DNA of 64,000 nt from Nonomuraea basaltis (GTDB taxonomy: Bacteria > Actinomycetota > Actinomycetes > Streptosporangiales > Streptosporangiaceae), in the NCBI RefSeq assembly GCF_005893125.1, contig NZ_VCJS01000011.1, positions 54,119 through 118,118 on the forward strand. The letters run 5' to 3'. The position numbers were made by a program, and so were the translations under genes. Below, piece by piece: positions 16,252 through 25,358 of the stretch. Numbering within the stretch: position 1 is the first letter of the stretch; each line of letters starts with the position of its first letter. The notes beneath the pieces are model-generated. The model worked only from the letters and a program-made list of their open reading frames with translations. It was not told the DNA's origin and made no database searches.

Positions 16252-17526
16252 GTGTCTGAGGACGACCGGACGAGGGCCATGCGCTCGCCAGGCGACGGCC
16301 GACCGCTGCCTCCAAGGCCCGGTGACGGCCTGCGCTCCGGCGGAGCGCCCGCCTACCAGGTCCCGTCCGGCGGGGCGGGGGCGCCCACGCACAAGCTTCC
16401 CGCCGCTTCCCAGGTTCCCGAAGCGCCGCCGCGGATTCCCGCCGAGGGTGAGCGGCCCAGGGCCAGTTCGCGCGTGTACGGCAAGGAGCGCTCGGGCGGC
16501 AGCCCCGTCAAGCCGCTGAGGCAGAAGGGCGAGCCGTCCCAGAAGGGCCCCAGAGGGCCGCGCAGGAGGCCGTCCGGCAAGACCATCTTGAAGATCGTCG
16601 CAGGGCTGCTGGTGGTGCTCCTGGTGGCGGCCGTGGGCATGTTCTTCTGGATCAACTCGCGGTTGAGCGGGATCGAGGGCGTACTCGACGACTACGAGGG
16701 CCGTCCCGCCGACACCCCCGGCACCAACTGGCTGCTGGTCGGCTCCGACAGCCGCAAGGGCCTGACGGCGGCCGAGCGCAAGAAGCTGGCCACCGGACGC
16801 GCCGTCGGGCAGCGTACGGACTCGATGATGCTGCTGCACCTCTCCGAGAGCGGTGACAAGCCGACGCTGGTCAGCCTGCCCCGCGACTCGGCGGTCACCA
16901 TCCCGGGCAAGGGGCGCGACAAGCTCAACTCCGCGTACGCGATCGGCGGGCCGAAGCTGCTGGTCCGCACCGTGGAGACGGTCACCGGGATACGCGTCGA
17001 CAACTACATGGAGATCGGGTTCGCCGGTTTCGTGGACATCGTGGACGCCGTCGGCGGGGTCGAGATCAACGTACGGGCCGCCGTGGACGACCCCAAGGCG
17101 GGGCTCAAGCTGAAGAAGGGCACGCAGGTGCTCACCGGCGCCCAGGCCCTCGGATACGTACGCACCCGCAAGGGTGGCGCGCTGCCGGACTTCGAGCGGA
17201 CCAAGCGGCAGCGGCAGTTCCTGGGGGCGGTCGTGAAGAAGGCCGCCAGCCCCGGGGTGCTCATCAATCCGTTCACGTCGATCCCGCTGGCCATGAGCGC
17301 CACGGACGCGGTCGAGGTCGACGGCGGCACCGGGGCGTTCGACATGCTCTCGCTGGGGCTGGCCATGGGCGACAGCCCTGTGACGACGGTGGTGCCGTTC
17401 GGCGGGAACGAGGTCATCCCCGGCGGCGGCACGGCGGTTCAGTGGGACCGGCAGAAGGCCCTGGCCCTCTTCGACGCCCTGAAGAGCGACAAGCCGGTCC
17501 CGAAGACCGTCACCGACGCCGGCTGA
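16252..17526 (+). CDS. LytR-CpsA-Psr (LCP) family cell wall polymer ligase
   Basis: A 424-aa membrane protein that attaches undecaprenyl-linked polymers to peptidoglycan. A long Pro/Arg-rich cytoplasmic N-terminus (1-105) precedes one membrane helix (about 107-130). The outer LCP domain shows NWLLVGSDSR, RTDSMMLLHL, SLPRDS with the catalytic Arg/Asp, KLNSAYAIGG, GGVEINV and the ALGYVRTR motif. The GTG at 16252 is preferred over the ATG at 16225 because AAGG lies 4 bases upstream. Which glycopolymer it transfers is not shown; a teichoic or arabinogalactan-like polymer is possible. Confidence 0.9.
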   Translation: MSEDDRTRAMRSPGDGRPLPPRPGDGLRSGGAPAYQVPSGGAGAPTHKLPAASQVPEAPPRIPAEGERPRASSRVYGKERSGGSPVKPLRQKGEPSQKGPRGPRRRPSGKTILKIVAGLLVVLLVAAVGMFFWINSRLSGIEGVLDDYEGRPADTPGTNWLLVGSDSRKGLTAAERKKLATGRAVGQRTDSMMLLHLSESGDKPTLVSLPRDSAVTIPGKGRDKLNSAYAIGGPKLLVRTVETVTGIRVDNYMEIGFAGFVDIVDAVGGVEINVRAAVDDPKAGLKLKKGTQVLTGAQALGYVRTRKGGALPDFERTKRQRQFLGAVVKKAASPGVLINPFTSIPLAMSATDAVEVDGGTGAFDMLSLGLAMGDSPVTTVVPFGGNEVIPGGGTAVQWDRQKALALFDALKSDKPVPKTVTDAG

Positions 17527-17556
17527 GCCGCGATCCTCATGGATTCGTTGTGACAC

Positions 17557-17562
17557 TAATCT
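17557..17562 (+). promoter_or_regulatory. -10 box TAATCT of the tenA gene
   Basis: TAATCT ends 7 bases before the ATG at 17570, with no ribosome site between, fitting a leaderless transcript. Confidence 0.45.
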
Positions 17563-17569
17563 CCCAGCC

Positions 17570-18175
17570 ATGACCATCTCGGAGAAGTTGCACGCTGTCG
17601 GCCGTCCGATGCTCCAGGCCCAGCTGGAGCATCCCACGGTGGCCGGCATCGCGCGGGGTGACCTGGCCGAGCCGGTGTTCAGGTCGTGGCTGGAGCAGGA
17701 CTACCTGTTCCTGCTGGACTACGTGCGGGTCTTCGCCCGGCTGGCCTGGCAGGCGCCCGCCGCGCATCTGGGGGACCTGGTGGACCTGGCGCATTCGACG
17801 TACCACGACGAGCTGAGCCTGCACCGGTCGCTGTCGGCGGAGTTCGGCGCCGACCTGGAGGGGGCGGTGAAGGGGCCGGCGTGCGCGGCGTACACGGCGT
17901 TCCTGCTGGAGTCGGCGGCGTCCTACGAGGAGGGGCTGGCGGCGCTGTATCCGTGCATGTGGGGGTATTCGAGCCTCGGGCGGATCCTGGCGGAGGACCC
18001 GCCCGCAGAGCCGCGCTACCGGGCGTGGGTGGACACGTACGCGGACCCGGGCTTCGCGGCGCTCACCGTGCGGATCGCGCAGATGATCGACGAGGCGAGC
18101 CCGGATCCCGCCAGGGCGGAGGCGCTGTTCGCCGAGGGGATGGCGCACGAGCTGGCCTTCTGGAGCGTGCCGTAG
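17570..18175 (+). CDS. tenA: TenA/thiaminase II family protein
   Basis: A 201-aa all-helical TenA protein, which hydrolyses thiamin breakdown products to recover hydroxymethylpyrimidine. The helix with catalytic cysteine is ALYPCMWGYSSLG (Cys about 125), so it belongs to the Cys-containing TenA-C type. The C-terminal glutamate in EGMAHELAFW and the YHDEL motif are also present. It lies 4 kb from a TPP-riboswitch-controlled permease (21.5 kb), consistent with pyrimidine salvage, but is not in one operon with it and has no riboswitch of its own. Confidence 0.85.
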   Translation: MTISEKLHAVGRPMLQAQLEHPTVAGIARGDLAEPVFRSWLEQDYLFLLDYVRVFARLAWQAPAAHLGDLVDLAHSTYHDELSLHRSLSAEFGADLEGAVKGPACAAYTAFLLESAASYEEGLAALYPCMWGYSSLGRILAEDPPAEPRYRAWVDTYADPGFAALTVRIAQMIDEASPDPARAEALFAEGMAHELAFWSVP

Positions 18176-18222
18176 TTCCACGGTGAGCGGTCCACAGGCT
18201 GTGGACGGCGTGGTGTGCGCCG

Positions 18223-18228
18223 TACCCT
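18223..18228 (+). promoter_or_regulatory. -10 box TACCCT of the Fpg/Nei gene
   Basis: TACCCT ends 6 bases before the ATG at 18235. Just upstream, TCCACAGGCTGTGGA (18191-18205) forms a short inverted repeat of unknown role. Confidence 0.5.
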
Positions 18229-18234
18229 GGTGGC

Positions 18235-19113
18235 ATGCCGGAACTTCCCGAGGTGGAATCGCTCACCCACTTCCTGCGCGAACGGGCGGTGGGCCGCACC
18301 ATCCTGGGTGTCGACGTGGTCGCCATCCAGGCGCTCAAGACGTTCGACCCGCCGGTCACCGCGTTGGGCGGGCTCACCATCACCGGCGTGGCGCGGCACG
18401 GCAAATTCCTCGATCTCGACTGCGACGGGCTGCACCTGGTCATCCACCTGGCCCGCGCGGGGTGGCTGCGCTGGCGCGAGGACCTCTCGGGCGCCAAGCC
18501 GGTCCGTCCGGGCAAGGGGCCGCTCGCGGTACGGGTACGGCTGGCGCCCGACGACGAGGGGCTGGCGGCCGGGTTCGAGCTCACAGAGGCGGGGACCCAG
18601 AAGCGCCTGGCCGTCTATGTCACGAAAAATCCGGACGAGATCCCCGGCGTCGCCGCCCTCGGCCCCGACCCCCTCGACGAGTCCTTCACCGTCGACGCGC
18701 TCAAGAGGATCGTGGGCGGCAGCCGTACCCAGATCAAGGGGCTGCTGCGCGACCAGAAGATCATCGCCGGCATCGGGAACGCCTACTCGGACGAGGTGCT
18801 GCACGCGGCCAAGATGTCCCCGTTCAAGATCGCGGCGACCTTGACGGACGCCCAGATCGCCGACCTGCACGAGGCCATCGTCACGACGCTGGGAGAGGCG
18901 GTCGAGCGGGCGCACGGGCTGGCGGCCAAGGACCTCAAGGCGGAGAAGAAGTCCGGGCTGCGGGTGCACAACCGGACGGGGCAGCCCTGCGACGTGTGCG
19001 GTGACACGATCCGCGAGGTGTCGTTCGCGGACTCCTCGCTGCAATACTGCCCCACCTGCCAGACGGGCGGCAAGCCGCTGGCCGACCGGCGTCTTTCCAA
19101 GCTGCTCAAATAG
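18235..19113 (+). CDS. Fpg/Nei family DNA glycosylase
   Basis: A 292-aa base-excision repair enzyme that removes oxidised bases and nicks the abasic site. The MPELPEVE start provides the catalytic Pro2 and Glu3. The helix-two-turn-helix region contains QKIIAGIGNAYSDEVL, and a C-terminal zinc finger has CDVCG and CPTCQTGG, followed by the DRRLSKLLK tail. The lesion-recognition loop resembles the actinobacterial Fpg-like group, so specificity for 8-oxoguanine versus pyrimidine lesions is uncertain. It converges with the MFS gene with one base between stops. Confidence 0.88.
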   Translation: MPELPEVESLTHFLRERAVGRTILGVDVVAIQALKTFDPPVTALGGLTITGVARHGKFLDLDCDGLHLVIHLARAGWLRWREDLSGAKPVRPGKGPLAVRVRLAPDDEGLAAGFELTEAGTQKRLAVYVTKNPDEIPGVAALGPDPLDESFTVDALKRIVGGSRTQIKGLLRDQKIIAGIGNAYSDEVLHAAKMSPFKIAATLTDAQIADLHEAIVTTLGEAVERAHGLAAKDLKAEKKSGLRVHNRTGQPCDVCGDTIREVSFADSSLQYCPTCQTGGKPLADRRLSKLLK

Positions 19114-19114
19114 C

Positions 19115-20521
19115 TCACGCCTCGACCGGCACGCGATCCTCGGCCGGTGTCCTCGTGCGGGCGAGCAGGCCGGCGACGGCGATGACCGCCGCCAGCAGCG
19201 TGGCCGCCACCGGCACCACCAGGGCCGTGCGCAGGGCGGTCAGGCCCGCCTCCGGCGTGGTGGCGGCGCCGAGGGCGGCCACGTTGACCGCCGTGACCAC
19301 CGACAGGCCCAGGGCCGCGCCGAACTGGAACGAGGAGTTGATCAGGCCGCCGGCCAGGCCCTGCTCGTGCTCCTCGATGCCGTCCGTGGCCACGATCGTG
19401 AGCGGGCCGTACACGAAGGCGAACATCAGGCCGATCAGGAGCATCGACGGCAGCATGGCCGCGTACGTCCAGTCCAGGCCGACGCCGAGGAAGAGCGCGA
19501 AGGCCAGCAGGCCCGACAGCAGGCCGGTGAGGACGACCTTGGCGTTGCCGTACCGGTTGACCAGCCACGGGGTGAGCGTCGGGGCGAGGACCACGTCGGC
19601 GGCGGCCGCCAGCAAGGCCAGGCCCGTCTGGATGGTGGACCAGCCTCGCAGCTCCTGCAGGTAGAGCGTGATCAGGAACTGGAAGCCGAAGAACGAGGCG
19701 GTGAGCAGGGCGGCCATCAGGTTCGCCCGGACCAGCGGGCCCGACCTGAGCAGGCCGAGGCGGACCAGAGGGTTCGCGGAGCGGCGCTCGACGGCGACGA
19801 ACGCGGCCAGCAGCGCCAGGCCGCCGGCGAAGACCGCGACGGTGAGCGGCCATCCGTCGGCCGGCTGCTCCAGGCGCACCACGCCGTAGACGATCAGCAT
19901 CATCGCGCCCGTGATGCTGATCGCGCCCGCCACGTCGAAGCCTCCGGCCGGGGGACGGTGCGCGGCGGGCTCCTTGAGCAGGGGGATCGCGGCGAGCAGG
20001 ATCGCCGCCGACATCAGCACCGGCGCGAAGAAGACCCAGCGCCAGCCGAACGCCGTCAGCAGGCCGCCGACCACCAGCCCGAGCGCGAAGCCGCCCGCGG
20101 CCGTACCCGCGTAGATGAGCAGGGCCCGGTTGCGGTGCCTGCCCTCAGGGAACGTCGTGGTGATCAGCGAGAGGCCGGCCGGGGTCATGAAGGCGGCGGC
20201 GACCCCTGTGACGAATCGGGCGACCAGCAGGATCCAGCCCTCGCCGGCGAAGCCGCCGAGCCCGGAGAAGACCAGGAAGACCCCGAGCCAGAGCAGGAAC
20301 ATGCGGCGCCGGCCCAGCAGGTCGGCCGCCCGGCCGCCGAGCAGCATGAAACCGCCGTAGCCGAGCACGTACGCGCTCACGACCCCGCTCAGCGTGCCCG
20401 TGGACAGCCCCAGATCGGCCCGGATGGAAGGGAGGGCGACGTTCAGCATGGCGACGTCGATGCCCTCGAGAAATATGGCGCCGCACAACACGGCGAGTAC
20501 ACCCCAGGAACGGGCAGGCAT
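19115..20521 (-). CDS. MFS drug-efflux transporter, DHA2 (14-TM) family
   Basis: A 468-aa transporter with about fourteen membrane helices. The DHA2 motif C-like start FLEGIDVAMLNVALPSIRADLG, motif A-like GGRAADLLGRRRMFL, and RFVTGVAAAFMTP are visible. It most likely exports toxic organic compounds by proton antiport. The ATG at 20521 begins MPARSWGVLA just before the first helix. Divergent from an HxlR regulator across a 77-base gap containing GGTTA...TAACC half sites (20534-20570), so regulation by that repressor is likely. Confidence 0.87.
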   Translation of the reverse strand: MPARSWGVLAVLCGAIFLEGIDVAMLNVALPSIRADLGLSTGTLSGVVSAYVLGYGGFMLLGGRAADLLGRRRMFLLWLGVFLVFSGLGGFAGEGWILLVARFVTGVAAAFMTPAGLSLITTTFPEGRHRNRALLIYAGTAAGGFALGLVVGGLLTAFGWRWVFFAPVLMSAAILLAAIPLLKEPAAHRPPAGGFDVAGAISITGAMMLIVYGVVRLEQPADGWPLTVAVFAGGLALLAAFVAVERRSANPLVRLGLLRSGPLVRANLMAALLTASFFGFQFLITLYLQELRGWSTIQTGLALLAAAADVVLAPTLTPWLVNRYGNAKVVLTGLLSGLLAFALFLGVGLDWTYAAMLPSMLLIGLMFAFVYGPLTIVATDGIEEHEQGLAGGLINSSFQFGAALGLSVVTAVNVAALGAATTPEAGLTALRTALVVPVAATLLAAVIAVAGLLARTRTPAEDRVPVEA

Positions 20522-20598
20522 GGCAAGACCCCCGGTTATGAATAGGCATGTCGGTTCTCTCTTGTAACCATCCACATCTTGGGCCAACATGAAATGTC

Positions 20599-21033
20599 AT
20601 GGAAGACGGCACTTTGAAGGCACTCAGTTACTGCGAGGGCACCGTGGACGACGACTACGACGTGCGCCAGTGGGACACACGGGAGGACTGCGAGGTCCGC
20701 CAGATCCTCGACCGCATCGCGGACAAATGGTCGCTGCTGGTCATCGCGCTGCTCGACTGCCAGAGCCTGCGCTTCACCCAGCTGCGCCGCGAGATCGACG
20801 GCGTCAGCCAGCGCATGCTGAGCGTGACGCTGCGCCACCTCGAACGTGACGGCCTGGTGACCCGAACGGTCCATCCCGTCGTGCCGCCCAGGGTGGACTA
20901 CGCGCTGACGCCCCTCGGCCGCACCCTGCACCAGACCATCAAGGCCCTGGTCACGTGGACCGAGGAGCACCAGAAGGAGATCGCGGCGTCGCGTGCGGCG
21001 TACGACTCGCGGCGCGAGATGATGGAGACATGA
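20599..21033 (+). CDS. HxlR family transcriptional regulator
   Basis: 144 residues with the HxlR winged-helix fold: EDCEVRQILDRIADKWSLLVIALL, then LRFTQLRREIDGVSQRMLSVTLRHLERDGLVTR and the PPRVDYALTPLG wing. The cysteine before the helix is the usual redox or electrophile sensor residue of the family. Divergent from the MFS exporter, which it probably represses. The downstream rhodanese gene overlaps its stop by 4 nt, so they are coupled. The exact start is uncertain, since the first 25 residues are not conserved. Confidence 0.87.
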   Translation: MEDGTLKALSYCEGTVDDDYDVRQWDTREDCEVRQILDRIADKWSLLVIALLDCQSLRFTQLRREIDGVSQRMLSVTLRHLERDGLVTRTVHPVVPPRVDYALTPLGRTLHQTIKALVTWTEEHQKEIAASRAAYDSRREMMET

Positions 21034-21353
21034 CCGTTCCTGAAATCGCGGCCACTGCCGTTCCGGACGATGCCTACCTGCTCGATGTCCGGGAGCAGGA
21101 CGAATGGCTGGCGGGCCACGCGCCCGAGGCCGTGCACATCCCCATGACCCAGATCCAGGACCGGGTCGGCGAGGTGCCCGGCGACCGGAAGGTCTACGTC
21201 GTCTGCCGGGTCGGCGGGCGGTCGCTGCAGGTCGCGGCCTGGCTCAACCACCTCGGGCGCGAGGCGGTCAACGTCGGTGGCGGCATGCAGTCGTGGGAGG
21301 CCGCGCGCCGCCCGATGGTCAGCGAGACCGGACAGCAGCCTTTCGTCGCCTGA
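21030..21353 (+). CDS. Rhodanese-like sulfurtransferase
   Basis: A 107-aa single rhodanese domain. The active loop is CRVGGRS, preceded by YVVC, so the catalytic cysteine is present; the N-terminal DVREQDEWLAGH and C-terminal NVGGGMQSWE motifs are typical. It moves sulfane sulfur from thiosulfate or persulfides. Translation is coupled to the HxlR gene (ATGA overlap), so the pair may answer to thiol or electrophile stress. The natural sulfur acceptor is unknown. Confidence 0.88.
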   Translation: MTVPEIAATAVPDDAYLLDVREQDEWLAGHAPEAVHIPMTQIQDRVGEVPGDRKVYVVCRVGGRSLQVAAWLNHLGREAVNVGGGMQSWEAARRPMVSETGQQPFVA

Positions 21354-21428
21354 AACTGAAAGGTAATCGCCCACTATGGCGGTTCTGCCGTCATTAGGGC
21401 ATCATGAGGGCGCCAACTGCAGAACGTC

Positions 21429-21516
21429 GCGGGAGCTCGGGGTGCCGGGCTGAGAGGGCAGCTACTGATCCGCTGCCGACCGCCTGAACCTGTCCGGGTA
21501 ATGCCGGCGTAGGGAG
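21429..21516 (+). promoter_or_regulatory. TPP riboswitch (THI element)
   Basis: The conserved THI-box parts appear in order: GGGGTGCC, GGGCTGAGAGGGC, the CTGCCGACC strand, CTGAACCTG with CCGGGTAATGCCGGCGTAGGGAG. The last element contains the ribosome site (AGGGAG) 6 nt before the ATG at 21523, so thiamin pyrophosphate should block translation initiation. It controls the CytX-like permease. Confidence 0.93.
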
Positions 21517-21522
21517 CGTGCG

Positions 21523-22854
21523 ATGACGCATGTCGCCGACGAAGTTCCGCTGACCCTCGAAGGCAAGCCGCCGAAGACGCTGGGCGTCCTCGACCAGGGT
21601 GCGCTCTGGGCGAACCTCGGCGTCAGCCTCCTGGGCTTCTCCGGGGCCCTCTACCTGCTCAACCCCCTCGGCAACGCGCCGCTCAGCCTGATAGCCGCAC
21701 TCACCGCCACCGTGGTCGGCAGCCTGATCGGCACGTCCATGGTGGGCCTGTCCGCCATCCCAGGCACCCAGACGGGGCAGCCCTCGATGGTGCTGCTGCG
21801 CGGGCTGTTCGGGGCGAAGACGTCCTACGTGCCTACCGTGCTGAACATCGTGCAGATGCTCGGCTGGGGAGCGTTCGAGCTCTGGGTGATCGCCAAGGCC
21901 GCCACCGCGATCTTCGGCGGCGTGCCGTACCAGGTGTGGGTGATCGCGGCCGGCGTGCTCACCACGGCGCTGACGATCTGGCCGCTCGGGGCGGTGCGCC
22001 TGATCCGGCGGTACGTCACCATCGGCGTGATCGTGTCCATGATCTGGTTCACCTGGTTCCTGGTGTCCGAGGCCCCCGCGCACACCGGCGGGTCGTGGAC
22101 CGCCTTCCCCGCCGCCGTGGACTACGTGATCGCGCTGTCGGTGTCGTGGGTGCCGATGGCCGCCGACTTCGCCCGGCACTCCAGGTCGAGCAGGGCCGCC
22201 TTCACCGGCGTGGTCGGCGGCTACACGCTGGCCCAGGTGGCCTGCCTGGGGCTGGGTGTGTACGCGGTGGCCATCGCGGGCGCGGACGCGGTGCTCGCCG
22301 ACGCCACGGCGGTGTTCAGCCCGTTCGTGGCGGTGCCGCTGGGCGCGGTGTTCTTCGCCATCCTGGTGCTGCGCGAGACCGACCAGTCCTTCGCCAACGT
22401 CTACTCCACCACCGTGTCACTGCAGAACCTGATGCCGCGCGTGGACCGGCGGATCTTCTCCACCGCCATCGGCGTGCTCACCGTCGCGATCGCCCTGGTC
22501 GTGGACGTCACGTCGTACGGCGCGTTCCTCGGCGTGATCGGGGCGGTGTTCGTGCCGATGTTCGCGGTGCTCGCCGTGGATTACTTCGTCTTCGCCCGCT
22601 CCGACCACTGGAACACCGCAGAGGACGCGCCCTCGCGCTGGTCGATGCTGGTGCCGTGGGTGCTGGGCTTCGCCGCCTACTGGCTGACCACCTCGACCCC
22701 CACCGTGCCGGCGTGGGACGACTTCTGGACGCGGGCGCGCGTGGTGATCGGCTTCACCCGGGAGGCGTGGATGAACGGCGCCCTCGGCGGTGCGCTGGTG
22801 GCGGCGCTGGTGACGCTGCTCATTGGCTGGCTGACGCGCGTTTCTCGACGGTGA
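21523..22854 (+). CDS. cytX: CytX-like hydroxymethylpyrimidine permease (NCS1 family)
   Basis: A 443-aa transporter with about twelve membrane helices of the NCS1 nucleobase:cation symporter family. The GTQTGQPSMVLLRGLFG segment and the SVSWVPMAADFARHSRS motif are family features. A TPP riboswitch covers its ribosome site, which points to a thiamin precursor, most likely hydroxymethylpyrimidine, as substrate. TenA nearby fits salvage of that base. Its 3' end overlaps the convergent ogt gene by 35 bases. Cytosine cannot be excluded from sequence alone. Confidence 0.88.
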   Translation: MTHVADEVPLTLEGKPPKTLGVLDQGALWANLGVSLLGFSGALYLLNPLGNAPLSLIAALTATVVGSLIGTSMVGLSAIPGTQTGQPSMVLLRGLFGAKTSYVPTVLNIVQMLGWGAFELWVIAKAATAIFGGVPYQVWVIAAGVLTTALTIWPLGAVRLIRRYVTIGVIVSMIWFTWFLVSEAPAHTGGSWTAFPAAVDYVIALSVSWVPMAADFARHSRSSRAAFTGVVGGYTLAQVACLGLGVYAVAIAGADAVLADATAVFSPFVAVPLGAVFFAILVLRETDQSFANVYSTTVSLQNLMPRVDRRIFSTAIGVLTVAIALVVDVTSYGAFLGVIGAVFVPMFAVLAVDYFVFARSDHWNTAEDAPSRWSMLVPWVLGFAAYWLTTSTPTVPAWDDFWTRARVVIGFTREAWMNGALGGALVAALVTLLIGWLTRVSRR

Positions 22855-23392
22855 GCAGGTGCTGCTTGGCCGCCGCGCCGCCCGCGTAGTCGCCGAGCGC
22901 GCCGTCCTCGCGCACCACCCGGTGGCACGGCACGATCACGCAGACGGGGTTGGAGGCCAGCGCGTTGCCGATCGCGCGCAGCGCGCGCGGCCTGCCGATG
23001 CTCTCGCCGATCTCCTCGAGCGTCGTGGTCGTGCCGTAGCGGACCGCCATGGTCTTCTGCAGCACCGTACGCGCGAAGGCCGTGGCCAGCGACAGGTCGA
23101 CCGGCGTGGCGAACGCGCGCAGGCGGCCGGAGAAGTAGGCGTCCAGCTCCCTGCGCACCGGGTCCAGCCGGCGCGGGTCCGGCCCGATGAACGTGCCCAC
23201 ATGCCTGCTGACCAGCTCGAAGACGTCGTTTTCCGGCTCGAAGCTGCAGGCGGCGATGCCCTTGCCGGTCACGGCCAGCACCAGCCTGCCCACGGCGCCG
23301 TCGTAGGTGCCGAACGCGATGTCCGGCGGTGACTCGCCCCGATAGGTGCTGGAGGTCACGCGCAGGAGGGCATCCAGATCGCCGCTCGCCAT
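22820..23392 (-). CDS. ogt: Methylated-DNA--protein-cysteine methyltransferase
   Basis: A 190-aa suicide repair protein that moves alkyl groups from O6-alkylguanine to its own cysteine. The active site is VPCHRVV with C156, preceded by the RAIGNALASNP recognition helix. An N-terminal methyltransferase-associated domain is present (1-100). The ATG at 23392 (MASGDLDALL) is preferred; a GGGGAGG site lies 9 bases upstream. It is divergent from the sensor kinase gene and shares the short intergenic region with it. Confidence 0.9.
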   Translation of the reverse strand: MASGDLDALLRVTSSTYRGESPPDIAFGTYDGAVGRLVLAVTGKGIAACSFEPENDVFELVSRHVGTFIGPDPRRLDPVRRELDAYFSGRLRAFATPVDLSLATAFARTVLQKTMAVRYGTTTTLEEIGESIGRPRALRAIGNALASNPVCVIVPCHRVVREDGALGDYAGGAAAKQHLLTVEKRASASQ

Positions 23393-23489
23393 GCCGCCAC
23401 CCCTCCCCGCCCACCGAGAAATCACCGTGACCGCAGCGTATCGGACGGATCGCCCGACGCACCCACCGCGCCACGGGCACTATGGAGGT

Positions 23490-25358
23490 GTGGGGGACCA
23501 ATGGGCCGGTAGTGACGATGAGATAGCCCGTGCGGTGCTCGCCGGCTCGCCCAATGCCGTCGTGGCGCTCGACCGGGACCAGAGCGTGCTGGTCTGGAAC
23601 GACGCCGCCGAGCGGCTCTTCGGGTGGACGGCGGCGGAGATGCTGGGGCGCCGGGCGCCGATCGTGCCGGCGGAGCTGACCGCCGAGCACAACGCCGTGC
23701 TCGAACGCGTACGCACCGGAGGCCAGGTGTCGCTGCGCACCAAGCGCCTGCACAGCGACGGTGGCGTGCTCGACGTGCGGGTCGACATCAGTGCGCTGCG
23801 GCTGGGCAGCGCCGTGGCCGGCTATGTCTGCGTCCACCACCTGTCGCGTACCGACGAGGTCGCCAGGAACCGCATGGCGCGCAGGGCCAGGCTCGTGCGC
23901 CGGCTGACCGACGTGGTCGGCGACATCAACTCCGAGCTGGAGCTGTCCGCCGTGCTCGACCGGATCTCGGCCAGTCTCACCGAGCTGACCGGGGCGGACG
24001 CGGGCGGGTTCGTGCTGATCGAGGGGGAGCGGTTACGGCTGGTCAGCACGTACCAGCTGCCGGAGACGATCAGGGGGACCACGACCGACCTGCGCACGAG
24101 CCTCGTGGACCGGCTCTTACGCACCGGCAAGACCGTCCTGCTCGAATCGGACGGGCTGGACGACCTGGTGTGGGCGCGGCTGGACGGCCTGCACACGATC
24201 GCGCTGGGCCTGGCCGCCGTCGGCGGGCGGCCGTACGGCGCCCTCTACGCCCTGTTCGCCCGGCGCACGCCGGGCCATCTCGAACTGGAGCTGCTGGAAC
24301 TGCTCGCCGGGCACGCGGGCATCGCCGTCGGCAACGCTGTGGCCTATCAGGAGGCGATCCGGCAGCGGGCGCACGAGCGGGCCGTGTTCGACGCCAGCGC
24401 CGACGGCATCGCCGTGCTGGACGAGGCCGGGCGGGTCGTGCGGTGGAACCCGGCCGCCGCCGAGATCACGGGGTTCCCCGCCGGGGCCGTCATCGGGGGA
24501 CCGCCGCCGTTCCCGCTCCCCAAGGCGGGGAAGAAGCTCACGTTCCAGATGGAGACCGGGCGCTGGCTGGACGTCGTGAGCGCGCAGATCGAGGAGACGG
24601 GCGAGGTCGTCGTCGACTTCCGCGACGTGACCACGGCCAAGGAACTGGAGGAGGCCAAGGACCTGTTCCTGGCCACGACCAGCCACGAGCTGCGTACGCC
24701 GATCACGATCGTCCGGGGATTCGCCAGCACGCTGGACTCGCGCTGGGACAAGATGAGCGACCCCGAGCGCCGCTCCGCCGTGCACACGATCGCCGAGCGG
24801 GCCAGGTCGCTGGGGCAGCTCATGGACCACCTGCTGCTCGGCGCCAGGGCGGGGGCGGACGAGCTGAAGGTGCGGATCGAGACGTTCGACCTGGCCGAGC
24901 GGATCCACGCGGCCACGCTGGGGCTGCCCGTGCTGTCGGACAAGCACCGGGTGGAGGTGGTCATCCCCGGAGAGCTCCCGCACGTGATCGGCGACGCGCT
25001 GGCCACGGACATCGTCCTGGGGCAGCTGCTGGAGAACGCGTTCAAGTACTCCCCCCAGGGCGGGCTGATCAGCGTCGAGGCCTGGACCGAGGACCACAAC
25101 GTGGTCGTGGTCGTCGACGACGAGGGCGTCGGTATCGCCCCGCCTGACCGCGAGCGGATCTTTGAGCGGTTCGTCCAGGTGGACAGCGGCGACCGCAGAA
25201 GGTTTGGTGGAGTGGGGCTCGGTCTTTACATCGTCCGTAGCCTCGCCAGAGCACAGGGAGGCGACGTGAGCGCTCATCCGAGGCCCGGAGGCGGCACGAG
25301 GATGCGGCTGGTGCTCAAGCGCGCTTCCCCTATCGGATCCGACACACCGATGCGGTAA
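23490..25358 (+). CDS. Soluble PAS-GAF-PAS sensor histidine kinase
   Basis: About 622 residues without membrane helices. Order: a PAS domain (about 10-120, FGWTAAEMLGRR), a helical link, a GAF domain (about 140-290), a second PAS (about 295-390, DGIAVLDEAGRVVRWNPAAAEITGF), a dimerisation domain with the phospho-acceptor in TSHELRTPI, and an ATPase domain ending VGLGLYIVRSLARAQGG. It must sense a cytoplasmic signal; no ligand residue is diagnostic. No response regulator is adjacent; a small anti-sigma-like ATPase follows at 25501. The start is unsure: GTG 23490 sits 5 nt after CACTAT (possible leaderless start), and a GTG at 23427 is the alternative. Confidence 0.82.
   Translation: MGDQWAGSDDEIARAVLAGSPNAVVALDRDQSVLVWNDAAERLFGWTAAEMLGRRAPIVPAELTAEHNAVLERVRTGGQVSLRTKRLHSDGGVLDVRVDISALRLGSAVAGYVCVHHLSRTDEVARNRMARRARLVRRLTDVVGDINSELELSAVLDRISASLTELTGADAGGFVLIEGERLRLVSTYQLPETIRGTTTDLRTSLVDRLLRTGKTVLLESDGLDDLVWARLDGLHTIALGLAAVGGRPYGALYALFARRTPGHLELELLELLAGHAGIAVGNAVAYQEAIRQRAHERAVFDASADGIAVLDEAGRVVRWNPAAAEITGFPAGAVIGGPPPFPLPKAGKKLTFQMETGRWLDVVSAQIEETGEVVVDFRDVTTAKELEEAKDLFLATTSHELRTPITIVRGFASTLDSRWDKMSDPERRSAVHTIAERARSLGQLMDHLLLGARAGADELKVRIETFDLAERIHAATLGLPVLSDKHRVEVVIPGELPHVIGDALATDIVLGQLLENAFKYSPQGGLISVEAWTEDHNVVVVVDDEGVGIAPPDRERIFERFVQVDSGDRRRFGGVGLGLYIVRSLARAQGGDVSAHPRPGGGTRMRLVLKRASPIGSDTPMR

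Noticed and set aside
18191..18205. Pair of DnaA boxes upstream of the glycosylase gene
   Set aside because: TCCACAGGCTGTGGA is a short inverted repeat, but each arm matches the DnaA consensus at only 7 of 9 positions.
20522..20598. Defined HxlR operator
   Set aside because: GGTTA and TAACC half sites are spaced too widely and imperfectly to call a specific operator; noted only in the gene entry.
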